DNA of 64,000 nt from Pseudomonas lurida (GTDB taxonomy: Bacteria > Pseudomonadota > Gammaproteobacteria > Pseudomonadales > Pseudomonadaceae), in assembly GCF_013522705.1 (NCBI RefSeq), contig NZ_JAAMRE010000007.1, positions 124,001 through 188,000 on the forward strand, read 5' to 3'. Below are positions 46,340-56,642 of this stretch, piece by piece. A program made the position numbers and the translations under genes. A model generated the notes under the pieces. It was not told where the DNA came from. It did no database searches and was given only the letters and a program-made list of their open reading frames with translations. Positions within the stretch are counted from its first letter, which is position 1; each line of letters starts with the position of its first letter.

Positions 46340-47452
46340 ATGAGTGGCAACTTCCTCGCCCTGGCGCAGCCGGGCGTGCAACAACTGTCGCCTTACGTTC
46401 CGGGCAAGCCGGTGGACGAGCTGGCGCGTGAGTTGAATCTGGACCCGGCGAGCATCGTCAAGCTGGCCAGTAACGAGAACCCCCTGGGCCCGAGCCCGAA
46501 GGTACTGGCGGCGATTCGTGAAGAACTGGCCGAGCTGACCCGCTATCCGGATGGCAACGGCTTCGCGCTCAAGTCCCTGTTGGCGGAACAATGCCGGGTG
46601 GAGCTGAACCAGGTGACCCTGGGCAACGGCTCCAATGACATTCTGGAGTTGGTCGGCCGCGCTTACCTGGCGCCCGGCTTGAACGCAGTGTTCAGCGAGC
46701 ATGCATTTGCGGTCTATCCGATCGTGACCCAGGCTGTCGGCGCCGAGGCGCGGGTGATTGCGGCCAAGGAGTGGGGGCATGACCTGCCGGCCATGCTGGC
46801 GGCTATCGATGCGCAGACCCGCGTGGTCTTCATCGCGAATCCAAACAACCCGACCGGCACCTGGTTCGGTGCCGAGGCCTTGAATGACTTCCTGCAGGAC
46901 GTGCCCGAGCATGTGCTGGTGGTGCTGGACGAGGCCTACATCGAGTACGCCGAAGGCAGCGACCTGCCGGATGGCCTGGATTTCCTCGCCGCGTATCCGA
47001 ACCTTTTGGTGTCGCGTACGTTTTCCAAGGCCTATGGCCTGGCGTCGCTGCGGGTGGGCTATGGCTTGTCGAGCGCGGTGGTCGCCGATGTGCTTAACCG
47101 GGTGCGTCAACCGTTCAACGTCAACAGCCTGGCCCTGGCCGCGGCCTGTGCGGCGGTCAAGGATGTCGACTACCTGGAGGAAAGCCGTCGCCTCAACGAG
47201 CGTGGTATGCAGCAGTTGCAGGACGGCTTCCGTGAGTTGGGCCTGGGTTGGATCCCGTCCAAGGGTAATTTCATTTGCGTCGACCTCGGCCAGGTAGCCG
47301 CGCCGGTATTCCAGGGGTTGCTGCGCGAAGGCGTGATCGTGCGCCCGGTGGCCAATTACGGCATGCCGAACCACCTGCGAGTCACCATCGGTCTGCCGGC
47401 TGAAAACAGCCGCTTCCTGGAGGCGCTGGCCAAGGTTCTGGCTCGTGGTTGA
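46340..47452 (+). CDS. hisC: Histidinol-phosphate/aromatic aminotransferase HisC
   Basis: This 370-residue fold-type I aminotransferase has 'VKLASNENPLGPSPKVLAAI', 'GNGSNDILELVGRAYL', 'NPNNPTGTWF', the PLP lysine in SRTFSKAYGLASLRVGYG and the final 'RVTIGLPAENSRFLEAL'. In Pseudomonas this gene is the second hisC (hisC2), placed among aromatic genes, and probably transaminates phenylpyruvate, hydroxyphenylpyruvate or prephenate as well as imidazoleacetol phosphate. It starts 9 bases after pheA and overlaps the tyrA::aroA start by 8 bases. Confidence 0.94.
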   Translation: MSGNFLALAQPGVQQLSPYVPGKPVDELARELNLDPASIVKLASNENPLGPSPKVLAAIREELAELTRYPDGNGFALKSLLAEQCRVELNQVTLGNGSNDILELVGRAYLAPGLNAVFSEHAFAVYPIVTQAVGAEARVIAAKEWGHDLPAMLAAIDAQTRVVFIANPNNPTGTWFGAEALNDFLQDVPEHVLVVLDEAYIEYAEGSDLPDGLDFLAAYPNLLVSRTFSKAYGLASLRVGYGLSSAVVADVLNRVRQPFNVNSLALAAACAAVKDVDYLEESRRLNERGMQQLQDGFRELGLGWIPSKGNFICVDLGQVAAPVFQGLLREGVIVRPVANYGMPNHLRVTIGLPAENSRFLEALAKVLARG

Positions 47453-49691
47453 TGTCACTGCATTGCAACCTGTTGTGCCTATGATCGGTCGCCTGGTGGT
47501 GGTCGGCCTGGGGTTGATCGGTGGTTCATTCGCCAGGGGCCTGCGTGAAAGCGGGCTATGCGGCGAGGTGGTAGGCGTCGATCTGGACCCGCAATCGCGC
47601 CAGTTGGCGGTTGAGCTGGGCGTAGTAGATCGCTGCGAAGCCGACCTGGCGCTGGCGTGCCAGGGGGCCGATGTGATTCAGTTGGCCGTACCGATCCTGG
47701 CCATGGAGAAGTTACTCGCGGTGCTTGCGCGGATGGACCTTGGGCAAGCGATTCTTACCGATGTCGGCAGTGCCAAGGGCAACGTGGTGCGCGCGGCGCA
47801 ACTGGCCTTTGGCGGCATGCCGGCGCGCTTCGTGCCTGGGCATCCGATTGCCGGCTCCGAGCAGAGCGGGGTCGAGGCGTCGAATGCGCAGTTGTTCCGC
47901 CGCCACAAAGTCATCCTCACGCCGCTTGAGCAAACCGATCCGGCGGCTCTGGCAGTGGTGGATCGTTTGTGGCGCGAGCTGGGGGCGGATGTCGAGCATA
48001 TGCAGGTCGAACGCCACGACGAAGTGCTGGCGGCGACCAGTCATCTGCCGCACCTGCTCGCGTTTGGTCTGGTGGATTCGCTGGCCAAGCGCAACGAGAA
48101 CCTTGAGATTTTTCGTTATGCCGCCGGTGGTTTCCGCGATTTCACGCGCATTGCCGGCAGCGACCCGGTGATGTGGCACGACATCTTCCTGGCTAATCGC
48201 GAGGCGGTGTTGCGCACGCTAGACACCTTCCGCAGCGACCTCGACGCCTTACGCGACGCGGTGGATGCCGGGGACGGCCATCAATTATTGGGGGTGTTCA
48301 CTCGTGCGCGGGTGGCGCGTGAACATTTCAGCAAGATCCTGGCTCGCCGGGCCTATATGGAAACCGCTGTGGACGCCCAAGCGCTGACGTTTCTCGCCAA
48401 CCCGGGTGGCCGCTTGAACGGTCGCATCCGGGTGCCGGGCGACAAGTCGATCTCCCATCGGTCGATCATGCTAGGCTCGTTGGCTGAGGGCGTAACCGAG
48501 ATCGAAGGTTTCCTGGAGGGCGAAGATGCCCTGGCGACCTTGCAGGCGTTTCGCGACATGGGGGTGGTGATCGAGGGGCCGCACCATGGTCGCGTGACCA
48601 TCCATGGTGTGGGCCTGCATGGCTTGAAGCCTGCACCCGGGCCGATTTATCTGGGTAACTCCGGTACGTCCATGCGGCTGCTCTGTGGGTTGCTGGCCGC
48701 GCAACGCTTCGACAGCGTGTTGACCGGCGATGCGTCGCTGTCCAAGCGCCCGATGAACCGCGTGGCCGAGCCGCTGCGGGCGATGGGCGCGCTGATCGAG
48801 ACCGGCCCGCAAGGTCGCCCACCGTTGACCATCCGTGGCGGCCAGCCATTGAAGGGCTTGACCTACACGCTGCCGATGGCCAGTGCCCAGGTTAAATCCA
48901 GCCTGCTGCTGGCCGGCCTGTATGCCGACGGCAGGACTGCGGTGACTGAGCCCGCGCCGACCCGCGATCATACCGAACGCATGCTGCGTGGTTTTGGTTA
49001 TCCGGTGACGGTGGAGGGCGCGACGGCGTCGGTCGAGTCCGGCCATGCGTTGGCGGCGACCTCGATTGAAGTGCCGGGGGATATCTCCTCGGCGGCGTTC
49101 TTTCTGGTGGCTGCTTCGATTGCCGAGGGTTCGGAGTTGGTGCTGGAGCACGTTGGTATCAATCCGACGCGGACTGGGGTGATCGATATCCTGCGGTTGA
49201 TGGGCGCGGATATCCGCGTGGAAAACCTGCGCGAAGTGGGCGCGGAGCCGGTTGCCGATCTGCGGGTACGCGCTGCGGCGTTGAAAGGTATCGAGATTCC
49301 CGAGGCTTTGGTGCCGTTGGCGATCGATGAGTTTCCGGTGTTATTTATCGCAGCTGCGTGTGCTGCGGGGCGCACTGTGTTGCGCGGTGCCCAGGAGCTG
49401 CGTGTGAAGGAGTCCGATCGCATCCAGGTCATGGCCGACGGTCTGGCGGCGCTGGGTGTGAAGTGTGAAGCCACCCCGGATGGGCTTATCATTGACGGTG
49501 GCCCGATGGCCGGTGGTGAGGTTCATGCCCATGGCGACCACCGCATCGCGATGGCCTTCAGTGTGGCTGCTCTAAGGGCGGCGGCGCCGATTCGTATCCA
49601 TTACTGCGCCAATGTTGCTACGTCTTTTCCGAATTTTCTTACACTGTGTGCCCAAGTCGGCATCCGTGTTGCCCAAGAGGCTCAATTGTGA
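47445..49691 (+). CDS. tyrA-aroA: TyrA-AroA fusion: prephenate dehydrogenase and EPSP synthase
   Basis: This 748-residue fused enzyme is typical of Pseudomonas. Residues about 13-310 are the NAD-dependent prephenate/arogenate dehydrogenase ([20 protein letters not shown], '[11 protein letters not shown]', '[20 protein letters not shown]'). Residues about 320-748 are 5-enolpyruvylshikimate-3-phosphate synthase ([20 protein letters not shown], '[15 protein letters not shown]', '[19 protein letters not shown]', '[15 protein letters not shown]'). GTG at 47445 is given; ATG 47481, which begins the Rossmann strand directly, is an alternative. Its stop overlaps the cmk start (GTGA). Confidence 0.95.
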   Translation: MVDVTALQPVVPMIGRLVVVGLGLIGGSFARGLRESGLCGEVVGVDLDPQSRQLAVELGVVDRCEADLALACQGADVIQLAVPILAMEKLLAVLARMDLGQAILTDVGSAKGNVVRAAQLAFGGMPARFVPGHPIAGSEQSGVEASNAQLFRRHKVILTPLEQTDPAALAVVDRLWRELGADVEHMQVERHDEVLAATSHLPHLLAFGLVDSLAKRNENLEIFRYAAGGFRDFTRIAGSDPVMWHDIFLANREAVLRTLDTFRSDLDALRDAVDAGDGHQLLGVFTRARVAREHFSKILARRAYMETAVDAQALTFLANPGGRLNGRIRVPGDKSISHRSIMLGSLAEGVTEIEGFLEGEDALATLQAFRDMGVVIEGPHHGRVTIHGVGLHGLKPAPGPIYLGNSGTSMRLLCGLLAAQRFDSVLTGDASLSKRPMNRVAEPLRAMGALIETGPQGRPPLTIRGGQPLKGLTYTLPMASAQVKSSLLLAGLYADGRTAVTEPAPTRDHTERMLRGFGYPVTVEGATASVESGHALAATSIEVPGDISSAAFFLVAASIAEGSELVLEHVGINPTRTGVIDILRLMGADIRVENLREVGAEPVADLRVRAAALKGIEIPEALVPLAIDEFPVLFIAAACAAGRTVLRGAQELRVKESDRIQVMADGLAALGVKCEATPDGLIIDGGPMAGGEVHAHGDHRIAMAFSVAALRAAAPIRIHYCANVATSFPNFLTLCAQVGIRVAQEAQL

Positions 49692-50377
49692 ATATCAAAG
49701 CACCGGTGATAACCATCGACGGGCCAAGCGGTTCGGGTAAAGGCACGATCGCCGGCATCCTGGCCAAGCGCCTCGGCTGGGGCCTGCTGGATTCCGGCGC
49801 GCTGTATCGTCTGCTGGCATTTGCTGCGCGCAATCATGGCGTCGATTTGACCAACGAGGAATCCCTGAAACTGCTGGCGGCGCACCTTGATGTGCAGTTC
49901 GTCGGGGCGACGGAAGGCCATCCCCAGCGCATCATCCTCGAAGGCGATGATGTGACGGACGACCTGCGTAACGAACAGGTAGGCTCCTTGGCCTCCCAGG
50001 TTGCCGCGCTGCCGGCGGTGCGTGACGCGTTGCTGCAGCGTCAGCGGGCTTTCCAGGAAGCGCCGGGGCTGGTGGCCGACGGCCGCGACATGGGCACCGT
50101 GGTGTTTCCCGACGCGCCGCTGAAGATTTTCCTGACGGCCAGCGCCGAGGAACGGGCGCGCCGCCGCTACTTGCAGTTGAAGGGCAAAGTCGATGGTGTT
50201 AGTCTGTCGAGTCTGCTAGATGAGATCCGTGCACGCGATGAGCGTGATACCCAGCGCGCAGTAGCCCCGCTCAAACCGGCGGCTGATGCCATCCAGCTGG
50301 ATTCCACGGAGTTGTCCATCGATCAGGTGCTGGAACGCATCATGAGCGAGATCGCCATTCGCGACATCGCCGGGTGA
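49688..50377 (+). CDS. cmk: Cytidylate kinase
   Basis: This 229-residue kinase phosphorylates CMP and dCMP. The P-loop is [19 protein letters not shown] (about residues 8-26). '[15 protein letters not shown]' and '[32 protein letters not shown]' are the CMP-binding and lid regions. GTG 49688 overlaps the previous stop by four bases; the in-frame ATG upstream lies inside aroA and is rejected. cmk followed by rpsA is conserved in many gammaproteobacteria. Confidence 0.96.
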   Translation: MNIKAPVITIDGPSGSGKGTIAGILAKRLGWGLLDSGALYRLLAFAARNHGVDLTNEESLKLLAAHLDVQFVGATEGHPQRIILEGDDVTDDLRNEQVGSLASQVAALPAVRDALLQRQRAFQEAPGLVADGRDMGTVVFPDAPLKIFLTASAEERARRRYLQLKGKVDGVSLSSLLDEIRARDERDTQRAVAPLKPAADAIQLDSTELSIDQVLERIMSEIAIRDIAG

Positions 50378-50430
50378 CCAAGAAGGCTGCAGGGGACCAG
50401 TCATAGTCCTGTGGTGCTTCTTTTAATTGA

Positions 50431-50496
50431 AACTGACCCACACCGTCTGGGGTGTGGAGATGGGCGTATTCTTCGCCCTTATCAACAGGAATTAAA
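50431..50496 (+). promoter_or_regulatory. rpsA leader with two hairpins
   Basis: CCACACC (50438-50444) pairs with GGTGTGG (50451-50457), and GGGCG (50462-50466) with CGCCC (50474-50478), just before the weak ribosome site CAGGAATTAAA. The E. coli rpsA leader also folds into hairpins and lets S1 repress its own translation; this is the equivalent place. Confidence 0.65.
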
Positions 50497-52182
50497 ATGA
50501 GCGAAAGCTTTGCGGAACTCTTTGAAGAAAGCCTAAAAACCCTGAACCTTCAGGCAGGCTCCATCATCACCGGTGTTATCGTTGATATCGATTACCAAGC
50601 TCGCTGGGTAACCGTTCACGCTGGTCTGAAGTCTGAAGCTCTGATCCCGCTGGAACAGTTCTACAACGATGCTGGTGATCTGACAATCAATGTCGGTGAC
50701 GAAGTTCACGTTGCTCTGGACTCGGTTGAAGACGGTTTCGGTGAAACCAAGCTGTCCCGTGAAAAAGCCAAGCGCGCTGAATGCTGGATTGTTCTCGAAG
50801 CAGCCTTCGCAGCTGAAGAAGTGGTCAAGGGCGTTATCAACGGTAAGGTTAAAGGCGGCTTCACTGTCGACGTTAACGGCATCCGTGCGTTCCTGCCAGG
50901 TTCTTTGGTCGACGTTCGTCCAGTGCGTGACACCACGCACCTGGAAGGCAAAGAACTCGAATTCAAGGTCATCAAGCTCGACCAGAAGCGCAACAACGTT
51001 GTCGTTTCCCGTCGCAGCGTCCTGGAAGCAGAGAACTCCGCCGAGCGTGAAGCTCTGCTGGAATCCCTGCAGGAAGGCCAACAAGTCAAAGGTATCGTCA
51101 AAAACCTCACCGATTACGGCGCATTCGTCGATCTGGGTGGCGTCGATGGCCTGCTGCACATTACCGACATGGCTTGGAAGCGTATCAAGCATCCTTCCGA
51201 AATCGTCAACGTTGGCGACGAGATCGATGTAAAGGTTCTGAAGTACGATCGTGAGCGCAACCGCGTTTCCCTGGGCTTGAAGCAGCTGGGCGAAGATCCA
51301 TGGGTTGCTATCAAAGCACGTTACCCAGAAGGCACTCGCGTGACCGCGCGTGTTACCAACCTGACCGACTACGGCTGCTTCGCTGAGCTGGAAGAAGGCG
51401 TGGAAGGCCTGGTACACGTTTCCGAAATGGACTGGACCAACAAGAACATCCACCCTTCGAAAGTCGTACAAGTCGGCGACGAAGTGGAAGTTATGGTTCT
51501 GGACATCGACGAAGAGCGTCGTCGTATCTCCCTGGGCATCAAGCAGTGCAAATCTAACCCATGGGAAGATTTCTCCGGCCAGTTCAACAAGGGCGATAAA
51601 ATCTCCGGCACCATCAAGTCGATCACCGATTTCGGTATCTTCATTGGTCTGGACGGCGGCATCGACGGCCTGGTTCACCTGTCCGACATCTCCTGGAACG
51701 AAGTGGGCGAAGAAGCTGTTCGTCGTTTCAAGAAGGGCGACGAGCTGGACACCGTTATCCTGTCGGTTGACCCAGAGCGCGAGCGCATCTCCCTGGGTAT
51801 CAAGCAACTGGAAAGCGATCCGTTCTCCGAGTACGTTCAAGAGAACGATAAAGGCGCAATCGTTAAGGGCACTGTGAAAGAAGTTGACGCTAAAGGCGCC
51901 ATCATCACTCTGGCCGACGATATCGAAGCGACTCTGAAAGCCTCCGAAATCAGCCGTGACCGCGTTGAAGATGCGCGCAACGTACTGAAAGAAGGCCAGG
52001 AAGTAGAAGCCAAGATCATCAGCGTTGACCGTAAGAGCCGCGTAATCCAACTCTCCATCAAGTCGAAAGACGAAGTTGAAGAGAAAGAAGCTATCCAGAG
52101 CCTGAAAGAAGCTCCGGCAGCTGCAACTGGCGAGACCACCATGGCCTCCCTGCTGCGCGAAGCAATGGCTAAGCAGAACTAA
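50497..52182 (+). CDS. rpsA: 30S ribosomal protein S1
   Basis: This 561-residue protein contains six S1 RNA-binding repeats. The first two (about residues 20-170) anchor it to the ribosome, and the last four bind mRNA (for example '[29 protein letters not shown]', '[27 protein letters not shown]', '[27 protein letters not shown]'). It unfolds and delivers mRNA during initiation. Codon use is more uniform (GTT, GCT, CGT rich) than in neighbours, as expected for a highly expressed gene. A frame extension 15 codons upstream runs through the leader hairpins and is rejected. Confidence 0.98.
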   Translation: MSESFAELFEESLKTLNLQAGSIITGVIVDIDYQARWVTVHAGLKSEALIPLEQFYNDAGDLTINVGDEVHVALDSVEDGFGETKLSREKAKRAECWIVLEAAFAAEEVVKGVINGKVKGGFTVDVNGIRAFLPGSLVDVRPVRDTTHLEGKELEFKVIKLDQKRNNVVVSRRSVLEAENSAEREALLESLQEGQQVKGIVKNLTDYGAFVDLGGVDGLLHITDMAWKRIKHPSEIVNVGDEIDVKVLKYDRERNRVSLGLKQLGEDPWVAIKARYPEGTRVTARVTNLTDYGCFAELEEGVEGLVHVSEMDWTNKNIHPSKVVQVGDEVEVMVLDIDEERRRISLGIKQCKSNPWEDFSGQFNKGDKISGTIKSITDFGIFIGLDGGIDGLVHLSDISWNEVGEEAVRRFKKGDELDTVILSVDPERERISLGIKQLESDPFSEYVQENDKGAIVKGTVKEVDAKGAIITLADDIEATLKASEISRDRVEDARNVLKEGQEVEAKIISVDRKSRVIQLSIKSKDEVEEKEAIQSLKEAPAAATGETTMASLLREAMAKQN

Positions 52183-52201
52183 GTTCTGTAAAAGCTGTAG
52201 G

Positions 52202-52229
52202 AAAAGGGCGACTTCGGTCGCCCTTTTTT
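52202..52229 (+). terminator. Terminator after rpsA
   Basis: AAAAGGGCGAC-TTCG-GTCGCCCTTTTTT: an 11-base stem with a stable TTCG loop and T run, 19 bases after the stop. It ends the long aromatic/cmk/rpsA transcript. Confidence 0.95.
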
Positions 52230-52344
52230 GTGCCTGAAATTTGTTGAATCAACAACTTAGAACCAACGCGTTCAGCTCAGTGTCGGAAGTGACTATAGTC
52301 TTCAGAAAGACTTCACCAACGCTGTTGTTTCAATAAGGATTCGG

Positions 52345-52629
52345 ATGAACAGGCTTATCGTAGTGCTCGCCCTGGTAATGCTGGCAGGGTGCGCAAGCAC
52401 CAGTGCAAAAACTTATGTGAAGCGCGGCGTCAGCGGTGTAGAGATCGACTGCTCGGGCTTAGGCAACAAGTGGGAGAAGTGCGAGAAGCGCGCTGCACGC
52501 GAGTGCAAGATGCAGGGCTACAAGGTCATCACGCGCTCCAGCGACGCCACGGATGAAGAGGGCGACTACTTGTTCGGATGGAACCCGGCAGGAGCCGTCA
52601 CACGCAAGATGCTCGTAATCTGCAAATAG
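52345..52629 (+). CDS. Small lipoprotein between rpsA and ihfB
   Basis: This 94-residue protein starts MNRLIVVLALVMLAGCASTS. Lipobox LAGC puts the lipidated cysteine at residue 16. The mature part has four more cysteines (IDCSGLGNKWEKC, AARECKMQ and the C-terminal VICK), which may form disulfides in the periplasm. I recognise no named domain. It has its own AAGGATTCGG ribosome site and lies behind the rpsA terminator, so it is probably transcribed alone. Confidence 0.8.
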   Translation: MNRLIVVLALVMLAGCASTSAKTYVKRGVSGVEIDCSGLGNKWEKCEKRAARECKMQGYKVITRSSDATDEEGDYLFGWNPAGAVTRKMLVICK

Positions 52630-52759
52630 CCTGAGGAGCTTTGTTCGTCAGTGTTTATTCAGTCGTATATTAGTTTATGCACGGGCTGTTCAAATTCATC
52701 AAGTCATGCTAAAACCTTTGAAGCGCTTTTCCTAGCTGCTTGAAAAAGAAGGGAAAAAT

Positions 52760-53056
52760 ATGACGAAGTCGGAGTTGATCGAACGAATTGTCACCCATCA
52801 AGGGCTGCTCTCATCCAAGGATGTGGAGCTGGCTATCAAGACCATGCTTGAGCAAATGTCCCAATGCCTTGCCACCGGAGATCGCATCGAAATTCGCGGC
52901 TTCGGCAGTTTCTCCCTGCACTACCGCGCACCACGCGTAGGCCGCAACCCAAAGACCGGCCAATCCGTCAGCCTCGACGGAAAGTTCGTTCCCCACTTCA
53001 AGCCGGGCAAGGAATTGCGCGACCGGGTGAACGAAGAAGAGGAAGAGGGCGTCTGA
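52760..53056 (+). CDS. ihfB: Integration host factor subunit beta
   Basis: This 98-residue DNA-bending protein starts [20 protein letters not shown]. It has the IHF-beta arm sequence '[31 protein letters not shown]', including the R-x-G-R-N-P-K-T-G loop that intercalates in the minor groove. It pairs with IhfA for recombination, transcription and nucleoid organisation. Position after rpsA is the standard one. The C-terminal tail NEEEEEGV is acidic. Confidence 0.97.
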   Translation: MTKSELIERIVTHQGLLSSKDVELAIKTMLEQMSQCLATGDRIEIRGFGSFSLHYRAPRVGRNPKTGQSVSLDGKFVPHFKPGKELRDRVNEEEEEGV

Positions 53057-53080
53057 GTGTTTTTGGGGTAGGAGAAGGTT

Positions 53081-53323
53081 ATGCGTGGGGTTAGGCGCGT
53101 TGCACTGGTGGTTGCGGTGTTGCTTGTAGCTTTTGTAGTTTTGGCCTTCGTGCTTGAAAACCAACAGAGTGTATCGCTGTCGTTACTGGGCCAGACGAGC
53201 GGGCAGTTTCCCGTATCAGTATTCATCGTGCTGGCGCTGATCGTCGGCATGCTGATAGGGCCGCTGTTGGGCATGATAATGCGTAGTCGGCGACGTAAGC
53301 CGATTCAGAGCGCTCAATCCTAG
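53081..53323 (+). CDS. lapA: LapA-domain (DUF1049) inner membrane protein
   Basis: This 80-residue protein has two hydrophobic helices (about residues 6-26 and 45-66) separated by 'NQQSVSLSLLGQTSGQFPV' and a basic C-terminus (RSRRRKPIQS). This is the LapA layout: in E. coli LapA works with LapB in assembling lipopolysaccharide and controlling LpxC. Here it lies between ihfB and the O-antigen genes, 24 bases after ihfB, probably in the same transcript. E. coli LapA is about 100 residues, so this one is slightly short but complete. Confidence 0.85.
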   Translation: MRGVRRVALVVAVLLVAFVVLAFVLENQQSVSLSLLGQTSGQFPVSVFIVLALIVGMLIGPLLGMIMRSRRRKPIQSAQS

Positions 53324-53730
53324 CTGGCGCGGTCAGCGCCGCTGGAAGCGAATAGAAACGCTCTTACCGTCTGTCGGATTTTTTTCATCTGTTCATTCTT
53401 GAATTTCAGACAGCATGAAGATGATGTCTCCCCTCTACGCCGGTTTTCTCGCCATATCATTGAGCGCCGCCGTTTCATCTTTATTACGCTAACGTCGCAC
53501 GTGTCTCGTAAGGGTTGTCCCTAGGCGCATAGGAAGCGCCTTACAGATATGTCAAGCCTTGTAATATGTTAGCGAGATGGCAAAATGAAATCTGTTCTCG
53601 ATAACGGGCATTTTGTGCGCTCAAAATTTGGCAGAGACGCTGGGTTTTGGCGGTCATCTAATTAGAGTAAAAAACACAATTTTGTCTGCATAACGAGCCC
53701 GCAGTTTCTCTTTGAAGGCAGGTTTTTGTT
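53324..53730. other. Gap before wzz; core to O-antigen boundary
   Basis: This 407-base gap contains a GC hairpin (GGCGC-GGTCA-GCGCC, 53328-53342) and then turns AT-rich. A 25-codon frame at 53415-53492 (MKMMSPLYAGFLAISLSAAV) looks like an isolated signal peptide, perhaps the remnant of an exported protein gene. No clear ribosome site precedes it. The wzz promoter should lie in the last 150 bases. Confidence 0.4.
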
Positions 53731-55059
53731 GTGACTAGCAGTTTTCGCGTCCCCTCGGCTCACTTGTCTGATGAAGTCGATCTATTTGCACTGGTACGCT
53801 TCATATGGCAAAAAAAGACCACAATTTTTATTGCCGTTGCAAGTGCCGGTCTACTCTCGGCAAGTTATGCATTTTTCTCAAAGCCCGAATATCGTGTGAA
53901 TAGCGTGCTGCGTCCGGCGGCTATCAATGAATTAGATGCGCTTAATCGTTCAAATATCTATCAGCTTTCTCCTGAAAATGCACTGATTAAGGTTGGAGCT
54001 GCCCTAGAATCTTATGAAACACGTTTGGCTTTTTTTCGGGCTAACCAAAATCTATTTGAGCCTTTTGTTCAGCCCGGGCGTACGCTTGAGCAAAGCTTTG
54101 AAGAGTTCAATAGGGATTCCATCAGAATTCAGGGGCCAGATATAAAAAAAGGAAATACGCTTAACTCATATTTAAATATAGAGTTAACTTATCCTAAATA
54201 TGTTGATGGCGTAACTATACTTAATACCCTGGTAGATTACGCTATCAATATAGAGCGTCGGCAGATTGCAGCTGATCTTGAAGTGATAGTTAATAATCGG
54301 TTGAATGAATTAAAAGGCAGATATGAAGTTGCTCGCTCAAATTATGAGATGGAAAAAGAAATTCGGATTGCTAAGCTAGCTGAAGCTGATCAGCTGAGGC
54401 GCGGACAGCTACAAGATGAGTTAAATGCCCGGCGCAATCAATTGAAAATTCTAAGAACGAATCGTTTGAGTCAACTCAATGAGGCAATAAGCATAGCGAG
54501 AACGTTGGGTATACGTAAACCGAGTACGCCATCTTCTTTCTCTGAAAGCGGCAATGCTGCTTACAATGTGATGCATACAGAAGTAAATAGTCAGCAGCTT
54601 CCTTTGTACTTCATGGGGACAGAGGCATTGGAAGCTGAGCGCTTTGTTATGAAACAGCGGAAATCAGATGATTTCACTGAAGGGCGTTTGGCTGAAATAG
54701 CCAAAGAGCTGAAGCTGCTTGAGACTAACCGTGAAGTGGATATTCTCAATGATCGAAAAAATGAAGAATTGTTCCTCAGCGGTGTAGAGCCATTACGTGC
54801 CGAAATGGCGAGGCTGAATGGCTTAGGTAAAGATATGACGTCACTTAAACTGGTTGTAATTGATCAGCAGGCTTCCGAACCGCGATCGCCTATTAAACCC
54901 CGGAAAATATTGATTATCGTGCTTGGGTTGACTGTCGGTTTGATACTGGGTTTGTTGCTGACTGGATGCCAGTATTTTGTGCGGCAGCGCGCTATTCTCA
55001 CCTCTAAAGACCAGATTTGCTATTCCGGAGATCACGGAGACAGCGTGCGAAAAATTTGA
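53731..55059 (+). CDS. wzz: O-antigen chain-length regulator Wzz
   Basis: This 442-residue co-polymerase is anchored by two membrane helices (about residues 31-48 and 392-413, the latter in 'KILIIVLGLTVGLILGLLLTG') flanking a large periplasmic helical domain (long Lys/Glu/Arg-rich helices about 170-250 and 310-370). Before the second helix is the proline-rich 'EPRSPIKPRKI' typical of Wzz. It sets the number of O-units made by Wzy. GTG at 53731 is followed by a normal N-terminus (TSSFRVPSAHLSDEVDLFAL). It opens the O-antigen cluster and is syntenic with P. aeruginosa wzz next to ihfB. Confidence 0.93.
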   Translation: MTSSFRVPSAHLSDEVDLFALVRFIWQKKTTIFIAVASAGLLSASYAFFSKPEYRVNSVLRPAAINELDALNRSNIYQLSPENALIKVGAALESYETRLAFFRANQNLFEPFVQPGRTLEQSFEEFNRDSIRIQGPDIKKGNTLNSYLNIELTYPKYVDGVTILNTLVDYAINIERRQIAADLEVIVNNRLNELKGRYEVARSNYEMEKEIRIAKLAEADQLRRGQLQDELNARRNQLKILRTNRLSQLNEAISIARTLGIRKPSTPSSFSESGNAAYNVMHTEVNSQQLPLYFMGTEALEAERFVMKQRKSDDFTEGRLAEIAKELKLLETNREVDILNDRKNEELFLSGVEPLRAEMARLNGLGKDMTSLKLVVIDQQASEPRSPIKPRKILIIVLGLTVGLILGLLLTGCQYFVRQRAILTSKDQICYSGDHGDSVRKI

Positions 55060-55468
55060 GGTTTCGGTCTGCGCAGATAGAGTAGGGTAGCGTTCAACCT
55101 GGATGGCCGAGGCCCCTATGCGTTCTAGAGCCAGGACTTCGAATCACTAAGGCTCGTCACGAGTGTAGACCTTGGCGGCCAGCAATCCTGGCAATCGCCC
55201 GGCTGTAAGCGTTTCGTCGTGTGACAAAAAAGTTACCTGGTGAGCTGCTGAATTGAAAGGTGGTAGCAAAAGGCCTTGTTTTGGCATATTTCGCGCGTCG
55301 GTGCGGTTTTTAATGGACTGACTGCAGGCATGTTATTATTCTGCAAATGTGCTTCTCACTCATGGACGGTGCGAAACTGGGAGGGGGGAAGCATAGGTAC
55401 TAAGTGTAGTATTTATTTTTTGGATTTTGGCCGTGAATGGCGGCTTCATTTTTGGTTAGGAATATAGG
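55060..55468. promoter_or_regulatory. Leader region of the O-antigen operon with an ops-like element
   Basis: This 409-base gap has no gene. GGTGGTAGC at 55259-55267 differs at one base from the ops core GGCGGTAGC, the pause signal that recruits the antiterminator RfaH to long polysaccharide operons. It lies about 200 bases before the first following gene, where JUMPstart/ops elements usually lie. Several stop-rich short frames surround it. Confidence 0.5.
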
Positions 55469-56584
55469 ATGAGCGATAAACCTGTTTATGTAACCCAGCC
55501 ATTTTTGCCGCCTCTTGCGGAATTTATGCCTTATTTGGAGCAAATTTGGCAGAATAAAATACTCACCAATGGTGGTGCGATGCATCAGCAGCTTGAGCGC
55601 GCGTTGTGTGAGTATTTGAATGTTGAGCACATCGCGTTATTCAATAATGGCACCATTGCATTGCTCACGGCCTTGCAATCGCTGCGGATAGGTGGGGAGG
55701 TCATCACGACTCCATACTCTTTCGTCGCAACAGCGCATTCTTTATTGTGGAACGGTATAAAGCCAGTATTTGTAGATATTGATCCGGACACCTTGAATAT
55801 TGACCCTCAAAAAATCGAAGCAGCGATAACACCTCAGACTACAGCCATTATGCCAGTCCATTGTTACGGAAATCCGTGTGATGTCCAGGCAATACAAAAA
55901 ATTGCAGATAACTATAATATTAAAGTTATCTACGATGCTGCGCATGCTTTCGGTGTCACGGATGCAGGCGGAAGCGTACTGCGCCATGGCGACCTAAGCG
56001 TATTGAGTTTTCATGCAACTAAAGTTTTTAACACGTTTGAAGGTGGAGCGATTATTTGTCCTGATGCAAAAACTAAACAGCGTATTGATCATCTGAAAAA
56101 TTTTGGTTTTGTAGATGAGGTTACAGTAGTGGCGCCAGGTATAAATGGCAAGATGAGCGAGATTAATGCTGCTTTTGGACTTCTACAGTTAAAATATATT
56201 GATTCTATCTTCGCCGGGCGGCGTAAAGTAGACGAAAAATATCGTGAAAGGCTAAGTAAAATTAGTGGAATTACGGTTGTGGGTCATAGTAATCAGAAAG
56301 TTGCAAATTACTCTTATTTTCCTATTTTGATAGACGATAAATTCCCATTAAGCCGAGATGCTCTTTATGAAATGCTAAAAAATAACGGTATTTATGCTCG
56401 CCGTTACTTTTTTCCGCTTATTAGTGAGTTTCCTATGTATCGAGGTATGCAATCTTCACGCGCGGATAATCTTCCGGTTGCTAACAGAGTTTCGCTGAAA
56501 GTCCTCTGCTTGCCAATATTTCCAGATATGAGTGAAGATGATCAAGAGAAAGTTATATCTTTGATTGAAAATAGTTGCAGTTAA
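55469..56584 (+). CDS. DegT/DnrJ/EryC1/StrS sugar aminotransferase, VioA-like
   Basis: This 371-residue PLP enzyme adds an amino group to a nucleotide-linked keto sugar. 'NNGTIALLTALQSL' and 'TTPYSFVATAHSL' bind the cofactor, 'VIYDAAHAFGV' carries the aspartate, and K185 in SFHATKVFNTFEGG forms the Schiff base. 'GINGKMSEINAAFGLLQL' is typical. The H-A-T-K-V-F-N-T-F-E-G-G motif fits the branch of VioA/FdtB enzymes making 3- or 4-amino-dideoxyhexoses for O-antigen. Its exact product cannot be set without the nucleotide-sugar genes beyond the window. Confidence 0.9.
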   Translation: MSDKPVYVTQPFLPPLAEFMPYLEQIWQNKILTNGGAMHQQLERALCEYLNVEHIALFNNGTIALLTALQSLRIGGEVITTPYSFVATAHSLLWNGIKPVFVDIDPDTLNIDPQKIEAAITPQTTAIMPVHCYGNPCDVQAIQKIADNYNIKVIYDAAHAFGVTDAGGSVLRHGDLSVLSFHATKVFNTFEGGAIICPDAKTKQRIDHLKNFGFVDEVTVVAPGINGKMSEINAAFGLLQLKYIDSIFAGRRKVDEKYRERLSKISGITVVGHSNQKVANYSYFPILIDDKFPLSRDALYEMLKNNGIYARRYFFPLISEFPMYRGMQSSRADNLPVANRVSLKVLCLPIFPDMSEDDQEKVISLIENSCS

Positions 56585-56642
56585 TTTTCAAATAAAAATA
56601 ACGAAATTTTCCAGTGCTTAGTTATGTCAGGGAATAATAGAA

